Source of the DNA: Camellia lanceoleosa
Lineage: Eukaryota > Streptophyta > Magnoliopsida > Ericales > Theaceae
Length of the DNA: 64,000 nt
Assembly (NCBI GenBank): GCA_025200525.1
Contig: CM045762.1
Coordinates: forward strand, 84,411,893 to 84,475,892
Reading direction: 5' to 3'
Below are positions 20,892 to 32,000 of this stretch, one piece after another. A program made the position numbers and the translations under genes. Within the stretch, counting starts at the first letter, position 1, and the number at the start of each line of letters is the position of its first letter. Below the pieces are notes generated by a model. That model made no database searches and was not told where the DNA came from. It worked only from the letters and a program-made list of their open reading frames with translations.

Positions 20892-23757
20892 ATGTTTTCA
20901 CCTACTGTCAAGGTTGAGGAGACTATAGCTACTAAGGGTGGCGAGGTAGTGGAGGACATTGCCGATGATTTCGAGGCAGAGGCCGAGGTCTTCACCCTAG
21001 GGCCCGAGCCTGAGTTACCACCATTGAGGGTGAGGCCCTTTGATCCGACAATATACCACCCTCGCACACACACGATGGCGCCTGGAGGCATAATGCGCTT
21101 TGATGACTTCATTGATAACGTGCTAGAGGATATCTTGCTAAAGGAGCCAGACTCCTACCTTTCCCACAGTGCTACTGAGGTACAGCCTTTATGTTTATGC
21201 TTTTACTGCCTTTCATCTAACGATCTTGCACTACCTTTCCTCTGACTCTTCTTTTATCACTGTCTCTTATTTGATTCACTCTTTCTTTGCCATAGGGGGA
21301 CTCTCGCTCTTGTAGGGGTTACGGGGCAGTGACAGCCAGGGACTGGTATCACAAGCTCCGCCCTCAGGTCCGCAACCTTGTCGATGAGGCAAGCTTTGGC
21401 TTACTTTGCATTGGGCTCTCGCGTCACATGGCTAGCCGAGCCCTACTCGGAGCATTAGTGGAGATGTAGTGGGATACCACCAACTCCTTCCACTTCTCAT
21501 TTGTTGGGGAGATGACAATGACCCCCTATGACTTTTCGATGATCACAGGCTTAGGAGTAGGGGGTGATCCGATCGTTTTCGACATGGACATGAGTGAGTG
21601 GGAGGCGACTTGGATCTACTTGCTCGGAATGAGCCCACTTTTACACAGGCCAACTATGGTGCGATATAATTGGTTCTTCAAAGCGCTCTGCGGGAGTCAG
21701 CCTGAGACATAGGAGGAGGTGGAGTAGTACACCCGGGGCTTCTTGATGTACCTTTTCGGTACCACCCTTTTCGCAAACAGGTGGAATACCGTGGGTTTGT
21801 ACTTGTTGGGTGCCCTTATGACCCTGTCGCGAGTCCTATTTTACGACTGGAGTGGAGCCGGCCTTGTGACTCTCTACAGCTACATGAGCTCCAGTTCCCA
21901 CATGAAGAGAGATAGAATCGAAGGCTGCTGGAGAGCTTGGAAGGTATGCACTGCACTTTCAATTCTGTTTCTCCTTATGCTTTATGTTTTGCATTTTCTA
22001 TCACACTACATTGTGCCTTCTGCTTTGCACTCTCTATTTTATATCTACATGCCATGTATTATGCCTTCTGCTTTCCACATTCTGTTTTATATCTATTGAT
22101 TCACACTGTTGATCTTTTCCTACAGCTGTGGGTTTACGCTTATTTCCCAGCCCTTGCCCAAGAGCCGATAGATGAGATCACTCTGGTCGTGCCCTATTTG
22201 TGGCGATATGATAGCAGGTGCCGCCGCTGAAGCCACGAGAACATGACCTTTGCCTTCTATCATCACTACTTCGACACAGTGGTCACCCGCGAGGTAATCT
22301 GAAACTCACAATCATTTCTGCTTTATTCTCATTGCTACTATTTTGATCCATATTCTGCAACTGACAGCAACTAATAACTTGTACATTCTCTACTTGCAGA
22401 TCACCTAGCAGCCATGGGCGATGATGCCAGCCGGAGTTAGGAACCAGTACACTAGAACTTGGGTTACTTCCCGATATAGGATCCTACTGGAGGGCCCATT
22501 CTGCCGAGCTTGGTTCATGGATAAGAGGTTTGTGTGCCAGAAACTGAGTTTGCCTGCTCCAGTTGTTCCTATACCCTCTCTAGCATCCATGAAGATAGCC
22601 GATAGCCTCTCAGCTGAGGCTATTATCTAGTATATGGTGGGGCTAGAGGCTGACTACGTCAGAGGGGAGAGCGACTACACGACTTTTATCCAGACTCACT
22701 TTATGCCACCCCTGACTGGAGTTTGTGCCAGTGTTGCAATCGGTACTTCCTCGGCTGCAGAGGCTGATCAGGAGGCCTGGGCTAGTATTGGAGAGGCCCC
22801 TCCTGCTGGGAAGGCTCGGCGATTCCTACCATGATCCTTTGCGGCCGGCCGAGCGAGACGACCTATCAGCTCCTGATTGAGCCAGTGAAGGTGGGGCACG
22901 GGTATGTTAGAGCCCCAGGCGCACCTCAAGTATGGACCATACTTGACATATTACATTCTGCACTTTCCTTTTTTCAGATACTGAATAGTCAACTTCATTT
23001 GCAGGCACCCACAGAGTATACAGAGGGCCTTCTTCAGCTGGTTGCCTCCCTAGTTCACATGGTGTAGAGGAGGGAGATATTGCTTCCTCTGCACGGTATC
23101 CAAGTATACTTCTCTTCCCCTCTTGCATTGCATTGCATTGCTTCCCACACTATACTGACATGCCATATTCCTACGAATACACAATACTCATACTCTGTGA
23201 CACTCACTGTGATACATTGCATACTGACATACATCCTGATACTATTTTACACTGCACTGACACATTCTGTATACTGCATACTCCAATCTGCAAACACTGT
23301 GTCAAATATTCTGATGTTTGCTTTTCAAGTTCCACCTACGCCGAGAGCGGCAGCGCCAACGGCAGTACTAACACCGGCGACACCTCCTCTAACGGTAGGG
23401 AGAAGAGGTAGACAAAACCCAGCACGTGGTCGAGACGAGTGTTAAGACCGAGGCAAAGGAAGAGGTAGAGGTGATCGAAGTCAGAGCAGCTCAAAACCAG
23501 TTTTGAGTGAGGATGATATTGAGACCAGCGACTCCAAAGAGGCAGTGAGCCAACGCTCTAAGTCTGAGAGTAAGGACAATGATACTAGCTGGGGATCAAA
23601 GAGCGAGGAGGACGCTGAGGCTGATTCTGAGTCAGGGAGTGGAGATGATGACACTGGCTCCGGCTCAAGTCTGATTCTGATAGTGGCACTGATGGAGATA
23701 GTGCCCCTAAGTCCCCTTTCGAGGAAGAGGACGAAGAGGACCTCTCGAGCTTGATCT
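20892..23757 (+). pseudogene. plant mobile domain (PMD-like) gene, antisense in the Tat element, multi-exon, decayed
   Basis: Exons inferred from GT...AG junctions in phase: 20892-21179, 21296-21943, 22126-22293, 22400-about 22930, then shorter segments to 23757. Exon 2 carries aminotransferase-like plant mobile domain hallmarks: FGLLCIGLSRHMASRALLGA, WDTTNSFHFSFVGEMTMTPY, FSMITGLGVGGDPI and VRYNWFF. Exons 3-4 continue with LWVYAYFPALAQEP and YRILLEGPFCRAWFMDKRF. The tail (23503-23757) is acidic and Ser-rich. Seven or more in-frame stops, mostly TAG at positions where Trp or Gln is expected, show it is dead. Host PMD proteins act in nuclear silencing and genome stability; many PMDs are carried by transposons. 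It lies opposite the pol genes, between integrase and the 3' LTR, where Tat elements carry antisense ORFs. The start is uncertain because the frame is open upstream to about 20850 without an ATG. Confidence 0.65.
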
Positions 23758-24462
23758 GACTGGCACTGATTTTTGTACTCTTTTGCTTAGTTTCTTTTTC
23801 TTATGGTAGCTTAGCACATGTATAGCTCCAGTTAGTTTTTACTTTTGCTTTTAAAAACTTGTACTCTTTTTTGTAAAAACCATGATCGGGAAAAACCTTA
23901 CAATTTATAAAAAGAGTTATTGTTTTTTGCATCATGAGCACCACATTTGCATAGAATGAAAATGGATTTGAATTTGAAATCGGGAATGCTTGTATTGGAA
24001 CAATGTTCTTAATCGAATAATGAGCCGACCAACAAACAAAATACAAAATACAACTCGATATATGGAAAACAAAGTAAAAACAACTCAAACATAGCTATGT
24101 ACACTTGCTCAAAACAAAAGACTCAAAACAAGACCCTAAAACACAAGGACCAGAACAAAACCAAAAATGCCAAACTGGCAGGCCACAAAGTGGACGGGTG
24201 GCCACTAAAAGTGAACCACCGGATGGCTGACAACTGGCCTCCGCTCACAATCGTATCTTCTACAAAAGGTCTTCCTTCATAATTTCTTCACTAGAACCTT
24301 ATTTTAGCGGCTGTTTCTTCCACAAATGAAGATCTTCCTTGCCAAGAAGCTCACAAATTAGATAGTCACTTTAGACAACACGAAAAAGGCAAATTTCTGA
24401 GGTTTTAGCATAAACGCCCTTTTTTCGTTGAGCCGTACTCCACTTTGTTTTCCGTTCTTCCA
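23758..24462 (+). other. spacer between the two antisense genes
   Basis: A/T-rich sequence with no domain. At 24176-24250 it contains a GGCAGGCCACAAAGTGGACG-type stretch, resembling the GGCC-rich boxes of the Tat LTRs. It may hold the 3' end of the first gene and the promoter of the second; no clear TATA box was seen. Confidence 0.4.
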
Positions 24463-25614
24463 TGCCGTGGTTCGATGTTGGGACCCAATTACGCATGTAT
24501 TTTGCTTCAGAGCACAGGAAATGTGTTCGACTCTTAAAGAATTTCAAGCACTGATGGAGTCCCGGCGTGATGAAGAGATCATGTCTTAACCCCGTTTTGG
24601 CCATGCCCTGGCTTTGTGATAGATGTGTGGGCTTACTTTGCATGAAGCTCGATCTTTGGCTTATGACGGGGAGTTAGATATACCAGGCTTGATTCATTAG
24701 TTTTCTGTCATCAGCGACAGAGATCACCTTCTCTGGTGAGGCTTTCGGCAACATGCCCTCTGTTTATGTATGCTCGCACATTTCCTTCTTGCCCCTAGTT
24801 ATGGCAGAGCCAACATTAAGTTGATCGAAGTAGCCCAATACCTGAAAGAGGGTAAGAGCTACATTGGTTTAGCACTGGTTGAGACCCTGATGGGTATAGA
24901 TGCTTTTTATCGATGAGAGACCACCATGTTTACGGGGAGCCCACTACTGCTCCAGGTATTGTTTCCCACCCTTTCTTATATATGATTCTCACATCACTCG
25001 GCACTCACACACTAGTTTTCTCTCAAAGCCCTTTCTTTCTTTTTCTCTTAACGCACATCTCTCTATTCCTTACTCTCTCTTATTTTTTATCCCTTCCCAA
25101 GTATGGTTAATGGATAAGCTGAAAATAGTGGACCCTTTCCCTGAGTATTCAGCCCGAGCATACATTTTTCGCCAGCAACTAGTGGACTTTGCTAATGAAG
25201 GATAGTGGTGCAACTGGATGTGCAGTAGATCTGCAGCCGATATAGCTTGGCGTTGCCCCTAGCTTAATGTGGCTGAGATGAGCTATAGCATGTCCCGACA
25301 ACCAGGCATTCAGTTGACCGGCCTCACGCACTACGTGTTCTACTTTCCTTTCTGGTTTAGATGCCAGTTTAGACATGATCAGACCCGGCCAAATGAGGGG
25401 GTAGACTACCTGGCTTCATTTCCACTTCGTGGTTCACACTTGACTCGATACCTTGCTTCCTGGAGGATGAGAGAGCTCCTAACCCCAACCCCTAGTTTCA
25501 ATTATCCCCTTTCCGGCGAGTGCTTGGCTTGGCTCGAAGAGGAGGCACAGATTGGGCTAACTTTGGCTGTAGTGGCTTTCACAAGCACAAGCAGAGGATG
25601 CAGGAGCACCTAAC
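24463..25614 (+). pseudogene. DUF7745-like gene, antisense in the Tat element, decayed
   Basis: The plus-strand frame reads AVVRCWDPITHVFCFRAQEM and LKEFQALMES, matching the N-terminal 'WDP...F.F...EM.PTLEEY..L' pattern of DUF7745-type plant proteins. After several stops (24585-24730) it continues with IEVAQYLKEGKSYIGLALVE, FTGSPLLLQ, VWLMDKL, an IFRQQLVDF segment and a C-terminal block near 25270-25610 containing FPLRGSHLTRYLASW. A GT at 24957 and an AG near 25100 bracket a pyrimidine-rich stretch that looks like an intron, although the acceptor does not keep phase exactly. At least six in-frame stops are present. This domain is usually found in transposon-associated plant proteins; its function is unknown. 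It is adjacent to, but distinct from, the PMD-like gene upstream on the same strand. Confidence 0.55.
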
Positions 25615-26278
25615 TCATCTATACCCTTAGTTTATTGCTTTAAATTTTCTTTACCAATTTTTATGATGTAAAAACAACTTTGATTTGCAATTAGAGAGTT
25701 GGAGAATGTACTTATGTTGAAATCAATGGAATTAAAGTTGTGAACACTAAATTTTTTTCTTTTGGTCCCAAAATGGTCTAAGTTGTGAAAAGTAAAATTT
25801 TAAACAAAGTCAACTTTTATTAAAACTTTTCAAAACCATTTTCAAAATGATCATTGCCTCACATGCACGGAATCAACCCTCAAAATGTATAACCCCAAAT
25901 CAATAAATCACAACTGCCCATAATCATATTCACCGTTTCGACCCTTCTGCCGCCATACAAAAGATCACATAACCGAGCTAGTTGATAACGGACAAAAATG
26001 GCCTGAACAAAATGAATGAATAGGACAGTTGAGTTGGAGATGGTTACTGCCGAACTTCGGGTTGAAGTTGCCTATGTATCCCAACGATGGGAATCAGGCC
26101 TTACATAGTTCGGTTCAGGTTCACTAAACTATTTACTCTCTCCATTTCGTTCTAACTTTTGCCAAATTTGCCCTTTAGGGTTTTCAACCTTGTGAGCTCA
26201 GTTTTTCTTTATTTCTAATTTTTCATGCTCTAACCTCTGCCTAGGTCGCCCTTCCGGGTTTTCAGCCTAGCGAGCCTC
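25615..26278. other. Tat untranslated region between antisense gene and integrase
   Basis: No coding frame is supported. It includes a low-complexity A/T part (25615-25850), the conserved 26055-26113 motif, and a paired TTCAACCTTGTGAGCTC / TTCAGCCTAGCGAGCCTC repeat (26188-26278), which marks the end of Tat pol. Confidence 0.5.
26055..26113 (+). repeat. conserved TTGCCTATGTATCC motif, copy 2
   Basis: GAAGTTGCCTATGTATCC continues into GGGAATCAGGCCTTACATAG, a direct relative of 19157-19213. TATCCC and GGGAAT inside it can form a short hairpin. Confidence 0.55.
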
Positions 26279-27624
26279 TCAAAGATAGTATTTCTTCAAC
26301 TTGTCCATATTGATCGGTTGTGAAAACTCCAGGCCATCTAGGTCCATGAGAACAATCGCCCCTCCTGACTAGATAGATTTGATGATGTAAGGGCCAGTCC
26401 AATTAGGTTTGAACTTGAACTTAGGGTCGTGGATAGGAGCCTAGTTGTCTCTCAGTAGCATGTCTCGCTCCTTGAGATCCCTGTCAATTCTATGCTCGTA
26501 GCCCTGGACATGATACAATGCATTTAGTCTTCTCTCATCAAATAACATTAACTCCTCAAACCTACTCTACTGCCAGTCTTTCTCTGCTATCTAACACTCA
26601 ACCATAACTCACAGCAATGGCACTTCAATTTCAATTGGCATAATATCCTCTATCCCACAGACTAGAGAATAGAGGATTGCCCTTGTGGATGTTCAGATTG
26701 ATGTTCTATAGCCCCAGAGCGCGAATGGCAGTTTATCCGATCAGTCCCTATATGTTTCCACCATCATCCGCAAGATGTTCTTAATATTCTTGTTCGCAAC
26801 CTTAATAGCTCCATTGGTCTGTGGTCTATATGTTGGTGACTTATGAAAAGCCACATTGTATTTCTCAAGCAGATCCAGCACCTCTTTCTTGAAGTGTGAG
26901 CCATTATCTGATATAATCTCATTCGGAACTCCATATCGGCAGATGATGTTATTTCTGATGAATTTGGCTACATGCGACGCTTTTAATACAGCATAGAACT
27001 GAGCTTCCACCCATTTTGTGAGGTAGTCAATCTCCACCAGGATGAACTCGTGTCCATTTGAACCTTTTGGAAGGACTGCACCAATAACGGCAATTCTCCA
27101 GATCGAGAAAGGCCATGGAGATGTCATGTTGTAGAGTTTAGACGGCGGGGTGTTCATGCGGTTGGCAAGAATTTGGCATTTGTGGCATCGTCGTACAAAA
27201 CCAATACAATCCTCCTCCATGGTTGACCAGTAATAACCTTGTTTGAGGATCTTCCGGGCTAACATCACACCATTCATGTGTGCCCCGCACTCTCCTCCGT
27301 AGATAGCCTGCATAAGAAGCTTCGATTCCTCTCCCTCTACACATAACTTATGCATTCCCAGATGACCCCTTTTATACAACTTGCCCCCGCATATGATAAA
27401 TTGAATGGCCAAATGGCATATGCCCCGTTTGTCCTTGGCATTTGCCCTTGGTAGATATGTCTCTTTTTCCAGAAAATTTCAAATATCGTAATACCAGGTT
27501 TTTTGTCTTGCACTTCATCTATTGCAGTAATAGTCTCATAGGCCGGCGTGTATTTTTGTTTGATGATAATTAGACGCATCTTTACTCTCATCGGGATGTC
27601 TACCATAGAAGATAGAGTTGCCAA
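26279..27624 (-). pseudogene. Tat integrase
   Basis: The minus-strand frame shows the HHCC zinc-binding region (GGECGAHMNGVMLARKIL, then EDCIGFVRRCHKCQ), the catalytic core (NGHEFILVEIDYLTKWVEA, IISDNGSHFKK, YRPQTNGAIKVANKNIKN) and, from 26740 to 26279, the C-terminal part (LPFALWGYRTSI, FKPNWTGPYIIKSI, INMDKLKKYYL then stop). The first catalytic Asp is Ala (IAVIG where IDVIG is expected) and the Glu before 'ANKN' is Lys, so the DDE triad is destroyed. Frameshifts separate 27624-27337 from 27412-26741, and stops interrupt the C-terminus. It normally inserts the cDNA into chromosomal DNA. The length is close to that of a full Tat integrase. Confidence 0.85.
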
Positions 27625-27669
27625 AGCATCAACGAACCTGTTGTCCTCTCTAAACAGATGCGTGAATGT

Positions 27670-27978
27670 CTATTTTTTAAACCTCGGAATCAGAATATCC
27701 AGGGCTTGATTGTAAACCTTGATCTTCTCTTCTTTGACTTTACAGTCTTCGTTTGCTTGAGAAACAACCAAGTTTAAGTCCCCAATGACATCCAACTTTA
27801 TTGTCCCTAGTTCTAAGGCAGCTTCTAAACCAGCAATACATGCTTCATATTCCGTTTCATTGTTGGACACTTTGAAGTGAAGTTTGAAGGCTAAGGGTAT
27901 ATGGGAATCGTTAGGTGCTATCAACAACACACACATCCCATAACCATATTGATTGGACGCTCCGTCAAAGTATATCAT
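27670..27978 (-). pseudogene. Tat second RNase H-like domain (aRNH)
   Basis: Contains MIYFDGASNQYGYGMCVLL, a HIPLAFKL segment, NNETEYEACIAGLEAALELG and DLNLVVSQANEDCKVKEEKI. FDGAS, ETEYEA and (normally) GDSNLV hold the acidic RNase H residues. The Asp of GDLNLV is kept, but the following Ser is Leu. A second, archaeal-like RNase H downstream of the ordinary one is a diagnostic trait of the Tat lineage. It is separated from the upstream RNase H by one stop codon (27979-27981), in frame, at a position where Trp would fit. Confidence 0.75.
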
Positions 27979-28302
27979 CTAAGTTTCTTCTTCGACTTGC
28001 AGAATGCCTTCATTTGGGAACAAATATTCCACCGCTTCCTCACCTTCTACTAGGCGGTCGGCCAGGAATTTCGCTACAACTCTTCCTTTAACTGACTTGC
28101 GCGTAACATATTTCAGGTCAAATTCAGAAAGAAGAAGCAGCAAGCGAGCTAGCCTACCCGTAAGCGCTGGTTTCTCAAATAGATATTTGATGGGATCTAA
28201 TCTCAAAACCAAGATTACAGAGTGAACTAACAAGCAGTGCCTTAACTTCCTGGTAGCCCATACCAAGGCTAGGCAAGCTTTCTCTAAAAGAGTGTAGCGG
28301 GT
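27979..28302 (-). pseudogene. Tat RNase H, 3' part
   Basis: Reads YTLLEKACLALVWATRKLRH, then DPIKYLFEKPALTGRLARLL and EFDLKYVTRKSVKGRVVAKF, the standard Ty3/gypsy RNase H and connection sequence. The frame is cut at 28302 by the solo LTR 28303-32368. Its 5' half resumes at 32374 (KAIYYLSKKMLDYETR), and the two parts join across the duplicated CGGGT. It would degrade the RNA strand during reverse transcription. Confidence 0.8.
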
Positions 28303-28688
28303 TATAGACACCTCATTTTTGACCGTCCTCAAGACTTGGACGTCATCGTTTGAACACTCGATGATTATCCATGTTCGTGTTCGTCTTGAGTTCTCAGAGG
28401 TTTCGGCTGCGCGCCTTGCCTCGAGACCTCTCGACCTGTTTGTTTTATGCTCGGTTGTAAACCAAACACTTGTGTGTTTGCTTCGAAGGGCAGGGAATGG
28501 CTTGTTGGCCATCCCCACACCTCACCGGCCATGGCTTGAGGCCACCGGCCCTGTTTTCTTGTTACCGGCCAAAAGTATTGGCCAGTCGGCAATGTTTTTG
28601 GTCGGCCGGCCATTTCTTTGATCAATCGGCCACTTTTTCTGGCCGAGACCTTTCTTGGGGAGGTTTGGCCCTTTTGTACCCTTGTTTT

Positions 28689-29020
28689 AGCTTCTTGAGG
28701 AAGCTTGAACCTTTCGAACCCATGTTTTAGCTTCTTGAGAAAGCTTGAACCTTTTGAACCTTGTTTTAGCTTCTTGAGGAAGCTTGAACCTTTTGAACCT
28801 CATTTTAGCTTCTTGAGGAAGCTTGAACCTTTTTTTTAGCTTCTCCAAGAAGCTTGAACCCTTTGCTCTAGCTTCTCTAAGAAGCTTGACCCTTTGCTCC
28901 AAGCTTCTAAGAGAAGCTTGAACCTTTCTTAGTTTTTTGAAGAAGCTTGACCCTTTTTGCTTTAGCTTCTAAGAGAAGCTTGGCCCCTTTGCTCCAAGCT
29001 TCTAAGAGAAGCTTGGACCT
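28689..29020 (+). repeat. array of AAGCTTCT...AGAAGCTT palindromes upstream of the LTR TATA box
   Basis: About ten copies, spaced 30-37 bp, of AGCTTCTTGAGGAAGCTTGA or variants such as AAGCTTCTAAGAGAAGCTT, separated by CC(C)TTTTGAACC or CCTTTGCTCC. The AAGCTTCTAAGAGAAGCTT copies are perfect inverted repeats with a 3-nt centre. The array ends just before TATAAAA (29030). Such a dense repeat in U3 may act as a promoter or enhancer; it contains TTC/GAA triplets reminiscent of heat-shock elements but not in ideal spacing. Confidence 0.8.
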
Positions 29021-29029
29021 TTGTTCCTC

Positions 29030-29036
29030 TATAAAA
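29030..29036 (+). promoter_or_regulatory. TATA box of the solo Tat LTR
   Basis: TATAAAA followed by GAGGGCCTCACC, directly downstream of the palindrome array and about 730 bp into the LTR. The other Tat LTRs have a TATA box at a comparable place (16626-16620 minus, 18676-18668 minus, 44225-44217 minus). Confidence 0.65.
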
Positions 29037-32000
29037 GAGGGCCTCACCTTCCATTTCAAGGGTTGGAAAAATTTGATATATAAGATATATATATCACTCT
29101 CTCTTTATATCTCCCTCTCTCTCTACATTTGTGTGGGTTAGAGTGTTCCAAAGTGAGTTTTTGTTCTTGTTTTTGCACTAGAACACCTAGGAGTACACTA
29201 CTCTTTGGTTACTAAGGTGCTAAGGAGTTGTTTGAGGGGTTTTTGAGCTGGTTTTGATCCAAAGAGGCTACTGGTTTGGTGTTCTTGGAAGTGGTCTTCA
29301 AGGGTAACTCCTTTTCCCTCTTTTATTTTTCGTTTTTGTACACACTTTTATCCTATCTTGCACACTGATTTAAGCTTAGCTATAAACTGAAAAAAGTTTT
29401 GTATTTGCATGCTTTTGAAGTTTGTTTAAGGTCATTTTGGTGTTGGGGGTCGTCTACCCTCTCTTAGGCCTTGTTTGGCCTCTTTTTGAGCCTTCTTTGT
29501 TGAGCTTCAGGACCACCTTGTATTGGTCTTCTCACCACTAAAATCCAAAGGGATTTCAGTGGTGGGGATGGCATTTTGAGGTCCTAAGAAGGAGAGGGGT
29601 GACCCTCTCCCTTGTTGTCTTGTTTACTAGTATCTTTGGCCTTACAAAGGAGCCCTTATTTGCACACTTCTTGAGCTTGGTTTAGGCCCTTTTCAGTGAG
29701 TTTTAGGGCCTGAATGAACTCTTCCCGAAGCTATTTTTTTCATTTAAGGCTTGCCTCTTGCATGTGTAGAACAACCCTCTTTATAGCCTTTCAAAGTAGC
29801 ACCTCGTTCTTGCCTGTATTGGATACATTTCAGTGGGTATTTGGTCATATTTTGACATTTCATGAATCTTTTTTTGGCTGGTTTGGTGGTCCCTCATATG
29901 CTCCATATGCTTGTAGTGTAAACCATGCATACTAGCTTACATTGCATGTTGTTTTGGCCCTTCATTCTAGCACATTTTGGCTATACTCCAAACTGATTTT
30001 GTCCTTATTTTGGGCTGCCTTAGCCCTGTTTTTAGGCCTCTTGGTCGATTGGTGCTTTCCATGCGTGGTTGTAGTGTAATAGCCTTGCTTACCTTTGAGT
30101 TTTGAAGCCTATTGCATGCTTATACTGAGGCGTTTTCATGTTTTTGGGTCATTGAGCATGTCATTTTAGAGCTTATATGTATGCCATTGTATGCCATGTT
30201 TCATCATTGCATTGCTCTTGGAGAGTTGCATTTTGTGCCTTAGGCTTGGAGCCTTTGCATTGTGCATGTTTGCATGAATCTTGGGCCTTGTTCTCATCTC
30301 ATTTGGCCACTGATTTGAGTGTGGCTGAGGCCCACTCATTTTAGTTTAAGTCCATCTTGCATTGTGTATGACATGTTACAATGTGTTGTGCATGTTATGT
30401 TGTTAGCATTGTGTATGCCATGTCACTCCTTGCATTGTGTATGCTAGGTGGTTAGTTGCATTGAGCATGCCATAGTTCATATAGCATTGTGGGTGCCATA
30501 TAGTCTATAGCATTGTGTATGCTAGGTTGCGTGTTTGCATATTTAGGTTGTATGCCTATTGCATATTGCTTGCTAGCATACTCATTTTGCATTAGTTTGC
30601 TTGCATGCTTCGGTTGCATAGCATTGAGCATGCATCCCTTGCCTCTTGACCAATCATAATAGAGGTTGGGGCTTTGATGTGTTTTGTGTGCATTTCATTT
30701 GATATTGAAGTTGCACACTTGGCTTCTTGGGCCATCATGCATGGAAATGCGTGATTGGTGACCCGAGGATCGAGAACCATACTCCCTTGAATTCATGACA
30801 TGATAGAGAGGGTGGTTGTGCACACATTTGCTTTGAAAATGCATTGCCATGCTCTGTCTATCCTCTGCTGCTGTCAAACAGGGTCCTGCAGGAACCAGAT
30901 GGCCGGTCGGCCATCTTTAGTGCTGGCCGGCTACCAAAATCCAGCCGATGGCTCCACTTTTGGTCGATGGCCATGTTTCCATGGCCGGTGGCTTTTTATC
31001 TTGGCCGGTGGCATCCCATTCTGATCAAGGGGTGGTTTAGAAGCAACCTTGGGATTTGTGCAAGTCTCAGAGGCGCATAACAGTGTAAACAGAGGCAACA
31101 GTGGCATGGCATTGGGTTTCCGAGCGAAGCCAATCCGAGCACGCATTCATCCATCTTCCCGAGGCTGTTTTACTGCTTTAGTAGCTTAATTAATTTGTTA
31201 ATTAGTTAAGGGTTTTGTAATATTTAATTAGCTAGGGTAGTTAATTATTTATTCAGTTTGTATTATTATTTGGACCCTCCGAGTGAGGGCAATGTTGTAA
31301 TAAGTGTGCGTGTGTGTGATGCATGTCTTCCAACCCTACGTCTTTCTCCTTTTTATTTACCAACTTATGATGGTTAGATTAGGGCATGTTTTAGTTAGCA
31401 TACTTATGCTCGCATGTTTGCATTCATTCATCTGTCTTGCATGCACCGGGCTCGGCACATCATACTAACTGCATTGTATTGCAATGCCGAGTTAAATACG
31501 TGTATCAATTGTTACATCTCACATGTCATTTTAGAATAGCCGAGCCTATTGTAAATTGCATTTTGCATGTGTTGCATTAGGCATCTTTAACATAGCTAGG
31601 ATCATGCATTGATTTCTAACATAGCTTTTGTTTTGGCTCGGAATACTCGGTAAGTGTTTATGCTTTAGCATTCTTGCATGCGTGTGAGTGACTGCCATGA
31701 TAGCATACTTACCATGAGGCTATTTGCTTATGTGATATAACTGCCTGAATGCCTATGGGTGAAGGTTGGGTTGCTTGAGTTAGAATAATTCTTTGAAACC
31801 CGTGTTTTAGCCTACTTGCGAGTAGCAAACTTCAATCCATTTTTCGAAACAAACGGATATACGATGCTTTGTTCCAACTTAGGCAATCCAGTCTATACTT
31901 GTTTTGCTGTGCGCATCACGTAGTAATTCTAGGCTAATAAACCGGAATAAGAGCACATATTGTTTTCAAAAATCGATATCATGGTTAGTAGAGGTCGATC

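Noticed and set aside
28687..28902. Minus-strand Lys/Arg-rich repeat frame
   Set aside because: By-product of the palindromic LTR array; a period near 36 bp divisible by three keeps the frame open.
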